NCBI GenBank assembly: GCA_017398245.1
Contig: JAFQGN010000003.1
Location: 1 to 6,477, forward strand
DNA: 6,477 bases
Reading direction: 5' to 3'
Source: Clostridia bacterium
GTDB lineage: Bacteria; Bacillota_A; Clostridia; Christensenellales; Aristaeellaceae
In this document: positions 1-5,457 of the stretch, in pieces
Position numbering within the stretch: the first letter of the stretch is position 1
Layout of the letters: each line of letters opens with the position of its first letter
Notes under the pieces: generated by a model
What the model saw: only the letters and a program-made list of their open reading frames with translations
Databases searched by the model: none
What the model was told of the DNA's origin: nothing
Translations under genes and position numbers: made by a program

Positions 1-1259
1 GGCCCGCTGACGAGCGTCGCCGCGCCTTTGAGAAGCGCGGTGCAGCCGAGGGCTCGCAGCGCCTGTACGCAGGCGAGCGGATCGTGCGGATCTGTTTCGA
101 CCAAACGCGCTGCCTCACCGGGATGCGGGGTGATCAGGCAGTTTTCGTGCAGAAGAGACCGAAGGTCTTCGTGGGCGGAGAGGATGTTCAGCGCGTCCGC
201 ATCCAGAACGGCGGGAAGGCCGCTTTCCAGCGCAGCGCAGATGACTGCGCTGTCGCATCTGCGCGAAAGCCCGGGGCCGACGGCCAGCGCCGTTTTGCCC
301 GCAATCGCCTCGCGCAGAACGGGTACGGCCTGCGGGCCGATCGCGCCGTCTTGTTCGGGAAGCGCAATGCACATCGCGCAGGGGGCGAGGGTCTGCAAAA
401 TGGGCACGATCGACGCGGGGCAGGCGACGGTCACCAGCCCTGCGCCGCTGCGCAGTGCACTTTGTGCGGCCAGAGCGGCCGCTCCAGCCATGCCAAGAGA
501 CCCTGCCACGATCAGCAGATGCCCGAACGTTCCTTTATGGCAGTTGTGCGGCCGCTTTTCGCATGCCGGGGAGATATCCTGGGGTTCGTACAGGCGGATG
601 GAGTCCTTTGGACGGAATTCTTCTCCGATGCCGATCGGCCGGACGATCAGCCTGCCGCAAACATCCATCCCGCGTCCGAGATAGTGGCCGGGTTTTGCAC
701 ATTCGAAGGTGACGGTGACGTCGGCGCGCACGAACGCGCCGGGAGTTTCGCCCGTATCGGCGTTCAGGCCGGAGGGGATATCGCAGCTGAGCACGATAGA
801 GCCGGCCTGCCTGTCCTGCTCCATGCGGGCAAACAGACTGGCGATTTCCTCGGACGGAGCGCGGTTGAGCCCGATGCCAAAGACGGCGTCGACCCAGGCG
901 TTCGGCCGGGGCATATTCTCAAAATTGCTGCCCTGCCATACGTTTGCATGCTCCAGAGCCCAGCGGCGCATGCGCATGGCGTCGGGCCTGCGGGGCAGTT
1001 CGGGCATGACGTCCAAAACGATGCTCCTTCCGCCGCCCTCGGCAAACATGCGCGCGGCGGCGTAGCCATCGCCCCCGTTGCCGCCGTTTCCGCAGGCGAA
1101 CACGCAGATGCGCCCGGAGGCTCCGCCAAGCCGCACGCACAGCTCGTCGGTCAGCGCTCGTGCGGCGCGCAGCATCAGTGCGTCGGAATAGGTCTTCGTG
1201 TGTTCCATATAGGCGCGTTCCATCTCGCGCATTTGCGCCGCGGTAACGATCGTCTTCAT
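1..1259 (-). CDS. nnr: Bifunctional NAD(P)H-hydrate repair enzyme (epimerase + ADP-dependent dehydratase), 3' end cut by window edge
   Basis: Repairs hydrated NADH and NADPH in the cytoplasm: the N-terminal YjeF_N domain interconverts the R and S hydrates and the C-terminal ribokinase-like domain dehydrates the S form at the expense of ADP. The 419 residues visible cover the N domain (about 1-215), with GNGGNGGDG at 57-65, VDAVFGIGL at 123-131 and CDIPSGLNADTG at 159-170, and most of the C domain, with HKGTFG at 241-246, AVGPGL at 326-331, LDADALN at 352-358 and TPHPGE at 377-382. The last part of the dehydratase domain, including its NGTPGMATAGSGD-like nucleotide motif, lies beyond the window. 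The ATG at 1259-1257 is chosen because GGAGGG (minus strand, 1271-1266) precedes it by 6 bases and the protein begins like family members. It is the last visible gene of the birA-acpS-nnr operon, 20 bases after acpS. In the first glycine loop, Gly60 stands where many homologues have Asn (GxGNNGGDG); I regard this as a natural variant. No frameshift is seen. Confidence 0.95.
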   Translation of the reverse strand, partial: MKTIVTAAQMREMERAYMEHTKTYSDALMLRAARALTDELCVRLGGASGRICVFACGNGGNGGDGYAAARMFAEGGGRSIVLDVMPELPRRPDAMRMRRWALEHANVWQGSNFENMPRPNAWVDAVFGIGLNRAPSEEIASLFARMEQDRQAGSIVLSCDIPSGLNADTGETPGAFVRADVTVTFECAKPGHYLGRGMDVCGRLIVRPIGIGEEFRPKDSIRLYEPQDISPACEKRPHNCHKGTFGHLLIVAGSLGMAGAAALAAQSALRSGAGLVTVACPASIVPILQTLAPCAMCIALPEQDGAIGPQAVPVLREAIAGKTALAVGPGLSRRCDSAVICAALESGLPAVLDADALNILSAHEDLRSLLHENCLITPHPGEAARLVETDPHDPLACVQALRALGCTALLKGAATLVSG

Positions 1260-1279
1260 GTGTTGCCCTCCGTTTTGGT

Positions 1280-1654
1280 TCAAAGTTCAGGCTCGTCTGT
1301 CAATATAGCCATGGCTGCCGCCATTTCGGATTCATGAGTGATGGAGAGGTGGATCCTGCCGCCGCCGATGGCCCGATATCGCTCCAGCGCGCCGCCGCTT
1401 AATCTGCACAGCGGGAGCCCCGCCTCGTTCCAGAATATTTCGATATCCCACGGGCCGAAACCGGAAAACCCTGTGCCGAGCGCCTTGGAGACGGCTTCTT
1501 TGGCCGCCCAGATGCCCGCCGCGCTCTGCACGCCTTTGCGCTCGATATGTTCGTTTTCGCCTTCAGTGAAGATGCGCCGTCGGCTGTGCTCCTTTTCCAG
1601 CATTTTGCCGATGCGGCGGACTTCGATCAGATCCAGCCCTGTTCCAAGGATCAT
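1280..1654 (-). CDS. acpS: Holo-[acyl-carrier-protein] synthase
   Basis: Transfers the 4'-phosphopantetheine arm of coenzyme A to a serine of acyl carrier protein, turning apo-ACP into the active carrier of fatty acid synthesis. The 124-residue length is normal for the trimeric AcpS family. The N-terminus GTGLDLIEV (4-12) contains the Mg-binding Asp8; WAAKEAVSKALGTG (49-62) carries Glu53, the second metal ligand, and Lys52; HLSITHE (102-108) is the conserved C-terminal strand and turn. The start at 1654 has GGGGAGG (minus strand, 1668-1662) 7 bases upstream. It lies 16 bases after the birA stop and 20 bases before the nnr start, so co-transcription from the birA promoter is very likely. The acpS-nnr pairing is common in Bacillota (known from the families). 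Confidence 0.97.
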   Translation of the reverse strand: MILGTGLDLIEVRRIGKMLEKEHSRRRIFTEGENEHIERKGVQSAAGIWAAKEAVSKALGTGFSGFGPWDIEIFWNEAGLPLCRLSGGALERYRAIGGGRIHLSITHESEMAAAMAILTDEPEL

Positions 1655-1670
1655 GCTTTTGCCTCCCCGA

Positions 1671-2477
1671 TCAGATATAGCCCATCATGCCGCGGACAGA
1701 GACCTCGCCAAAGTGCAGAGAGAGCACCTCGCCGCCATCGGTTTTCAAAAGGAGAGAGCCGTCTTCGGCCATGTCGATCGCCTCGCCGACGATGCTGTCG
1801 CCGTCTCTTTCTGCGCGCACGCGCTTATGCAGAGTGAGCATGCGCGCTGTGCACGCGCTGCGGATGGGCGCGAAGCCTTCCGCAAGCCAGATCTGCGTCC
1901 AGAAGGCGAGGCGCTGCATCAGGCATGTTGCGATTTCGGCGCGCTGCGGATCGAAACCGCCCGCAGCCTGCAGCGACGTTGCCCAGGGGAGCTCGGGCGG
2001 AAATTCCAGCCCGCAGATGTTCAGCCCGATGCCGGTCACGGCCCAATCGATGGTCCCGTCCGGTCTGAGGCCCGTTTCGGCCAGAATGCCGCACGCCTTT
2101 TTGTCGGAGAGGATGACGTCGTTAGGCCATTTGATGCCCGCGCGCAGGCTGCTGCCAGCCTGTTCCAGAGCGGAATCGAACGCATCGCATACGGCCAGCG
2201 CGGCGACGAACGAAAGCTCGGGCGAGCGCATGGCGTGCGTGTTTACGGGACGCGTGATATAGCTCATGTAGATGCCCCGGCCCGGCTCGCTCATCCATGT
2301 TCGGGAAAGGCGGCCGCGCCCGGCGGTCTGGCTTTCGGCGAAGACTGCCGAACCCTGCGGCGCGCCTGTGCGGGCGAGCTCCTTTGCGCGGATGTTCGTC
2401 GAATCGATCAGATCGTGGTATTCGCAATTTGGAATGGAGGCGATCGCCTCGCGATAAGTTTGCGTTTCGCTGTTCAT
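1671..2477 (-). CDS. birA: Biotin--[acetyl-CoA-carboxylase] ligase, without DNA-binding domain
   Basis: Activates biotin with ATP to biotinyl-AMP and transfers it to the lysine of biotin carrier proteins such as AccB. Protein of 268 residues. The catalytic domain shows STN (26-28), ESQTAGRGR (48-56, adenylate-binding loop), GIKWPND (114-120), KKACGIL (126-132, with Lys127 at the position of the conserved catalytic lysine) and TGIGLNI (148-154). The C-terminal SH3-like BPL_C part is about 214-262. There is no N-terminal winged helix: only about 20 residues precede the catalytic fold, whereas bifunctional BirA repressors are about 320 residues. This is therefore a class I ligase, not expected to repress biotin genes. 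The ATG at 2477 has AGGAGA (minus strand, 2490-2485) 7 bases upstream and a promoter close behind. First gene of the operon with acpS and nnr. Confidence 0.95.
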   Translation of the reverse strand: MNSETQTYREAIASIPNCEYHDLIDSTNIRAKELARTGAPQGSAVFAESQTAGRGRLSRTWMSEPGRGIYMSYITRPVNTHAMRSPELSFVAALAVCDAFDSALEQAGSSLRAGIKWPNDVILSDKKACGILAETGLRPDGTIDWAVTGIGLNICGLEFPPELPWATSLQAAGGFDPQRAEIATCLMQRLAFWTQIWLAEGFAPIRSACTARMLTLHKRVRAERDGDSIVGEAIDMAEDGSLLLKTDGGEVLSLHFGEVSVRGMMGYI

Positions 2478-2484
2478 TTTTCGG

Positions 2485-2535
2485 TCTCCTGTGTGTTCTG
2501 CCTCTATTGTACCGCGCGCGGGGCCTGTATTTCAA
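2485..2535 (-). promoter_or_regulatory. Promoter and ribosome binding site of the birA-acpS-nnr operon
   Basis: On the minus strand the -35 box TTGAAA (2535-2530) and the -10 box TACAAT (2511-2506) are separated by 18 bases, each one mismatch from the sigma-A consensus. The predicted transcript starts near 2499, giving a leader of about 22 bases that holds AGGAGA (2490-2485) 7 bases before the ATG. The spacer is very GC-rich (CGCGCG). Positions are seen directly; promoter activity is inferred. Confidence 0.75.
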
Positions 2536-2537
2536 GA

Positions 2538-2564
2538 GGAAAGAAAGCGAACGCTGCTCTTTCC
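2538..2564. promoter_or_regulatory. Imperfect 27-base dyad between divergent promoters (candidate operator)
   Basis: Outer arms GGAAAGA (2538-2544) and TCTTTCC (2558-2564) are perfectly complementary, and an inner AGCG-AA-CGCT (2546-2555) is centred on nearly the same point, with 1 and 2 unmatched bases between the layers. The dyad lies upstream of both predicted transcription starts, so it would act as DNA rather than as an RNA hairpin. It begins two bases from the birA -35 box and overlaps the pfkA -35 box. A shared regulator binding here is inference; I do not recognise the motif. Confidence 0.35.
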
Positions 2565-2588
2565 AAGCGGCGCAAAAAATGGTATAAT
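2560..2588 (+). promoter_or_regulatory. pfkA promoter with extended -10
   Basis: TATAAT (2583-2588) is a perfect -10 box preceded by TG at 2580-2581, forming an extended -10 (TGnTATAAT). A weak -35 candidate TTTCCA (2560-2565) sits 17 bases upstream. The transcript should begin near 2595, leaving a leader of about 64 bases before pfkA. The extended -10 probably compensates for the poor -35. This promoter is back-to-back with that of birA, with 24 bases between the two -35 boxes. Confidence 0.75.
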
Positions 2589-2594
2589 GGAAAT

Positions 2595-2658
2595 ACTGGG
2601 GAATATCGTTCTCCATGCAATACGTTGTATTCCTTTTACGGAAGGAGTTGTATACAGG
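2595..2658 (+). promoter_or_regulatory. pfkA 5' leader with Shine-Dalgarno in a possible hairpin
   Basis: The leader contains a small hairpin AATAC-GTT-GTATT (2619-2631). Next to it, TCCTT (2631-2635) is complementary to AAGGA (2642-2646), which is part of the pfkA Shine-Dalgarno AAGGAG (2642-2647). The two helices share only base 2631, so they compete weakly or stack. The Shine-Dalgarno is 11 bases from the ATG, longer than the 5-8 bases of other genes here. Pairing is seen in the sequence; an effect on translation is inferred. It does not match a riboswitch class I know. Confidence 0.3.
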
Positions 2659-3711
2659 ATGAAGAGGATCGGCGTACTTACCTCCGGCGGAGACGCGCCG
2701 GGCATGAATGCGGCTATCCGCGCCGTTGTGCGCACGGCGATCGCCAACGATATGTCCGTCGTCGGGTTCAAGAGGGGTTATAACGGCGTTCTGATGTACC
2801 AGAACGGCAGCAACGATGATTACGAGATCATGACCCGCCGCAGCGTCGGCGAGACGATCCATCGCGGCGGCACGTTTTTGATGACCGCCCGCTGCAAGGA
2901 GTTCCACGAGGTGGAAGTGCAGAAGAAGGCCATTTCCAACATGCGGCTTCTGGGGCTGGAGGGCCTGGTCGTCATCGGCGGAGACGGCACCTTCCGCGGC
3001 GCGAACGCCATGACCGAGCTCGGGTTCCCGGTAGTAGGCATTCCGGGCACGATCGACAACGACCTGCCTTATACCGATTATACGCTCGGTTTTGATACGG
3101 CTGTGAATACGGCCTGCGAGTGCATCAACAAGATCCGCGAGACGAGCGGCAGCCACGAGCGCGGCAGCCTCGTGACCGTAATGGGCCGCAACTGCGGCGA
3201 TATCGCCCTGCACACGGCGATCGCTTCCGGCGCGGATATCGTGCTTTTGCCCGAGAGGCCGTGGAGCATCGAAGAGCTTGCAGGCCGCATCAAGTGGTCG
3301 GTGCTGGAGGGTAAGCGCTCTACCATCATCGTGATGGCTGAGGGCGCGATGGATTCGCTCACTTCCGATGTGCCCGCGCTGGTCAAGGCGCACCCGGAGT
3401 TGGGCGTGACCGGTGAAGGCGTGCTGAGTTCTTCCAAGCTGGCTGCCCTTTTGGAGATTCTTTCCGGGCACGAGATCCGCGCGACGGTGCTGGGCTATAT
3501 CCAGCGCGGCGGAACGCCTTCCGCTTCTGATCGTCTGCTTGGTTCCCGCTTTGGCGAGCATGCGGTCAAGCTGCTGCGCGACGATATCGGCGGTATGGCC
3601 GTCGGTATCCGCGAGAACAAGATCATCGAGGTTCCCTTTGCACAGGCGTTCGGTAGCCATCGCCCGGTGAACGACCAGCTGATGGAGCTGCTCGATACCC
3701 TGTCCACCTGA
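2659..3711 (+). CDS. pfkA: ATP-dependent 6-phosphofructokinase
   Basis: Phosphorylates fructose 6-phosphate to fructose 1,6-bisphosphate, the committed step of glycolysis, in the cytoplasm. The 350-residue protein starts MKRIGVLTSGGDAPGMNAA, the classical PfkA N-terminus. GGDG (107-110) followed by Thr, with Gly rather than Asp at 110, and PGTIDND (129-135) with Gly rather than Lys at 130, indicate ATP and not pyrophosphate as phosphoryl donor; Asp133 matches the catalytic base. Other substrate-site motifs are SHER (165-168), MGRNCGD (175-181), AEG (227-229) and GYIQRGG (279-285), where Tyr280 replaces the His of E. coli PfkA. It is about 30 residues longer than E. coli PfkA, mostly from an insertion near 231-258. 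The reading frame is open back to 2491, but the ATG at 2659 matches the family start and follows AAGGAG. It stands alone, without pyk, and is closed by a terminator. Confidence 0.96.
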   Translation: MKRIGVLTSGGDAPGMNAAIRAVVRTAIANDMSVVGFKRGYNGVLMYQNGSNDDYEIMTRRSVGETIHRGGTFLMTARCKEFHEVEVQKKAISNMRLLGLEGLVVIGGDGTFRGANAMTELGFPVVGIPGTIDNDLPYTDYTLGFDTAVNTACECINKIRETSGSHERGSLVTVMGRNCGDIALHTAIASGADIVLLPERPWSIEELAGRIKWSVLEGKRSTIIVMAEGAMDSLTSDVPALVKAHPELGVTGEGVLSSSKLAALLEILSGHEIRATVLGYIQRGGTPSASDRLLGSRFGEHAVKLLRDDIGGMAVGIRENKIIEVPFAQAFGSHRPVNDQLMELLDTLST

Positions 3712-3721
3712 TACACATTAC

Positions 3722-3758
3722 AAGTGCCGGGCTGCGCATGCGGCGCCGGCACTTTTTT
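3722..3758 (+). terminator. Intrinsic terminator after pfkA
   Basis: AAGTGCCGG (3722-3730) pairs perfectly with CCGGCACTT (3746-3754). The stem can continue for five more pairs (3731-3735 with 3740-3744, one G-T wobble) past a bulged G3745 to the tetraloop GCAT (3736-3739). A run of six T (3753-3758) follows. It begins 10 bases after the pfkA stop and its T-run ends 10 bases before the rlmD ATG, so it separates the two genes or attenuates read-through. Confidence 0.9.
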
Positions 3759-3759
3759 C

Positions 3760-3765
3760 GGAGAG
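3760..3765 (+). promoter_or_regulatory. rlmD ribosome binding site
   Basis: GGAGAG directly follows the terminator T-run and a single C, and supports the ATG at 3769 (GGAG at 3760-3763, spacing 5). It argues against the in-frame GTG at 3724, which lies inside the terminator stem and has no Shine-Dalgarno before it. Confidence 0.6.
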
Positions 3766-3768
3766 CAT

Positions 3769-5073
3769 ATGAACGAAAAACACACGATACAGATCCATGG
3801 CATCGGCTCGGCGTTGCAGGGAGTCGGAAGGCTTTCCGACGGGCGCGCGGCCTTTGTGCCGGGCGCGATTCCGGGCGAAACGGTCGAGATCGAAATTGCG
3901 AAGGATGCAGGCCGTTTTGTCGTTGCCGATTTGAAGGAAGTGCATGAGCGCGCGCCGGAGCGCTGCGAGCCGTTCTGCCCGCACTTTGGCAAATGCGGGG
4001 GCTGCGCGGCGCAGCATATGAACTATGCGGCGACGCTCAAGCACAAGCAGACCGTGGTGCAGGATGCGCTGCGCCGCATCGGCGGGCAGAGAGAGATAGA
4101 GGCGCTGCCCGCGATCGGCATGGAAGAGCCGCTGTATTACCGAAACAAGGTGGAATACGCCGTCGCACCGGACGGTTCGCTTGGCTTTTCCATGGCGGGA
4201 AGCCACGCCGTCGTGCCCGCGGTGGAATGTCCTCTGGCGGAAAATGCCATTCTGCCCGTTGCAAAGGCAGTGGAAAATTGGTTGAAAACGGAGGGAAAGG
4301 GCAGCCGGTTACGGTACGTGGTCGTTCGCAGCACGAAGGCGGGAGAGGTCATGCTCGTTCTTTCCGGCGAGCGCATTTCGGGCGAGGCGGAGCTGTATGC
4401 GGTTCTGCCCGAAAGCGTGAGATCGGTGCATTTCTGCCATTTGAAGTTCCGCCCGGCGCACGCGCTGGATGGCGAAACGCGCCATCTGTGCGGCGAAAAA
4501 ACGCTGGTGGAGGAGCTGGCCGGCATGCGCTTCAGCCTTTCGGCGCAGTCGTTTTTTCAGGTGAACCGTAGCCAGTGCGAAAAGCTGTTGGCGAAGGCGG
4601 TGGAATTTGCGACGGCAGGGCAGAAGGGCGCGCTGGCGGCCGATGTGTACTGCGGCGTGGGCACGCTTTCGCTGGCGATGGCAAAATCGCCCGAGATCGG
4701 AAAGGTGCTGGGGTTTGAGATCGTGCCGCAGGCGATCGCCGATGCGAAGGCCAATGCGAAGGCAAATTCTCTTGCGAAAAAAACGGCGTTTTTTGCCGGA
4801 GACGCCGCGCTGACTCTTCCCAAGGAGATCCGCGGGCGCGAACTGTGCGCGGCGATCATCGATCCGCCCCGCAAAGGAGCTGCGCCGGAAGTGCTGCGCG
4901 CGCTGATGGCTTCGAAGCCGCAGCGGATCTGCTATGTTTCCTGCAACCCGGCTACCCTTGCGCGCGATATCGCTATTCTGGCCGAGCAGTACTCGGTCGA
5001 GATCGTACAGCCGGTAGACATGTTCCCGTGGACGGAGCATGTGGAGACGGTAGTCCTGCTGAGCAGGAAATAG
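3769..5073 (+). CDS. rlmD: 23S rRNA (uracil-C5)-methyltransferase, RlmD/TrmA family
   Basis: S-adenosylmethionine-dependent enzyme that makes 5-methyluridine in RNA, most likely 23S rRNA (U1939 and/or U747 equivalents, as for RlmD and RlmCD); the exact site cannot be read from sequence. Protein of 434 residues: N-terminal TRAM domain (about 4-60); a 4Fe-4S site with Cys70, Cys76, Cys79 (CPHFGKCGGC) and Cys154 (VECPL); FFQVN (262-266); SAM-binding DVYCGVGTL (292-300); IDPPRKG (364-370); catalytic nucleophile Cys392 in YVSCNPATLARD; and the general base Glu426 in HVETVVLL. All key residues are present and length is normal. The start at 3769 rests on GGAG 5 bases upstream and on the TRAM domain beginning right after it. 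It lies just behind the pfkA terminator with no clear promoter of its own, so transcription may come from read-through or from a promoter inside pfkA. Confidence 0.93.
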   Translation: MNEKHTIQIHGIGSALQGVGRLSDGRAAFVPGAIPGETVEIEIAKDAGRFVVADLKEVHERAPERCEPFCPHFGKCGGCAAQHMNYAATLKHKQTVVQDALRRIGGQREIEALPAIGMEEPLYYRNKVEYAVAPDGSLGFSMAGSHAVVPAVECPLAENAILPVAKAVENWLKTEGKGSRLRYVVVRSTKAGEVMLVLSGERISGEAELYAVLPESVRSVHFCHLKFRPAHALDGETRHLCGEKTLVEELAGMRFSLSAQSFFQVNRSQCEKLLAKAVEFATAGQKGALAADVYCGVGTLSLAMAKSPEIGKVLGFEIVPQAIADAKANAKANSLAKKTAFFAGDAALTLPKEIRGRELCAAIIDPPRKGAAPEVLRALMASKPQRICYVSCNPATLARDIAILAEQYSVEIVQPVDMFPWTEHVETVVLLSRK

Positions 5074-5078
5074 ATAGG

Positions 5079-5112
5079 ATGACACGGCTCTGCCTCTTTT
5101 TAAACTTATAGT
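5079..5112 (+). promoter_or_regulatory. Weak promoter candidate before the zinc-ribbon gene
   Basis: ATGACA (5079-5084, one mismatch to TTGACA) is followed after 16 bases by TAAACT (5101-5106, four of six matches to TATAAT). A better -10-like TATAGT at 5107-5112 is badly spaced (22 bases). The segment is locally AT-rich in a GC-rich region. No terminator is visible between rlmD and this point, so co-transcription with rlmD is the alternative. Confidence 0.3.
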
Positions 5113-5117
5113 TGAAT

Positions 5118-5124
5118 AAGGAGG
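5118..5124 (+). promoter_or_regulatory. Ribosome binding site for the GTG-started zinc-ribbon gene
   Basis: AAGGAGG, a near-perfect anti-16S match, lies 8 bases before the GTG at 5133. It decides for that start over the in-frame TTG at 5112, which lies upstream of this site. Confidence 0.8.
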
Positions 5125-5132
5125 GGATTGAA

Positions 5133-5330
5133 GTGAGAAAATGCGTTCGGTGCGGAGAAGAAATGAAAGAAAACTGTGATTTGAAAGTTGACGGGTTTGC
5201 ATCCGGAATTGCAATGTATGCAAAGGAAAACAGCCTGTTCGGAGGAAGGATAGGGAAACCGAAAATTGCGATTTGCCCGAACTGCGGGGAAGTTTCTATT
5301 TATATAGAGGATACAGACGCGCTGAAATAG
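5133..5330 (+). CDS. Small zinc-ribbon protein of unknown function
   Basis: A 65-residue protein with two CxxC knuckles, CVRC (4-7) and CPNC (48-51), 40 residues apart. This is the arrangement of small treble-clef/zinc-ribbon proteins common in Bacillota, often labelled nucleic-acid-binding or zinc-ribbon-domain proteins. Between them are ENCDLKVDGF (13-22) and a basic glycine-rich stretch ending in KPK (42-44); the C-terminus is acidic. No signal peptide or membrane segment is seen, so it is probably cytosolic and binds one zinc ion. Function is unknown; nucleic-acid binding is only inferred from the fold. GTG start with a strong AAGGAGG. By hand count the gene is about 44% GC, while a 60-base sample of rlmD is about 70%, and it uses AT-rich codons (ATA, AAA, GAA, TTG). 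This may reflect recent acquisition or low expression. Confidence 0.8.
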   Translation: MRKCVRCGEEMKENCDLKVDGFASGIAMYAKENSLFGGRIGKPKIAICPNCGEVSIYIEDTDALK

Positions 5331-5457
5331 CGCGGATAAATGGAAGGGCAGACGGCTTGGACAGCGCGCACTGCCCGGAAGGCTTGTTGTCCGCAAAAAC
5401 GATCAACACGAAACCAATGCTGAGCCGGGAGATGCGCCCGTGCGAAAGGAGAACGCT
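5331..5457. other. Intergenic gap without clear signals
   Basis: A 127-base gap. GGGCAG (5346-5351) and CTGCCC (5371-5376) could pair over a 19-base loop, but no T-run follows, so this is not a convincing terminator. I find no well-spaced -35/-10 pair. The only clear signal is the Shine-Dalgarno AAAGGAG (5445-5451) of the next gene. Confidence 0.5.

Noticed and set aside
84..1337. Plus-strand open frame of 417 codons opposite nnr
   Set aside because: It is the antisense shadow of a clearly recognised nnr; the translation has no recognisable domain, and long shadow frames are expected with GC-rich third positions.
1338..2783. Plus-strand open frame of 481 codons opposite acpS and birA, running into pfkA out of frame
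   Set aside because: Antisense to two genes with intact catalytic motifs, crosses the divergent promoters, low-complexity Arg/Ala/Ser-rich translation.
2122..3660. Minus-strand open frame of 512 codons opposite pfkA and overlapping birA
   Set aside because: Lies antisense to pfkA and in a different frame over birA; His/Arg/Ala-rich composition and no motifs.
3724..3768. In-frame GTG extension of rlmD by 15 residues
   Set aside because: The GTG is inside the terminator stem, lacks a Shine-Dalgarno and would add residues before the TRAM domain; ATG 3769 has GGAG 5 bases upstream.
5055..5067. Palindrome CCTGCTGAGCAGG at the end of rlmD as a terminator
   Set aside because: Short stem inside the coding sequence, followed by A-rich sequence and no T-run.
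4309..5223. Minus-strand open frame of 304 codons opposite rlmD
   Set aside because: Shadow of rlmD, which has all its cysteine and SAM-binding motifs; no promoter or Shine-Dalgarno of note.
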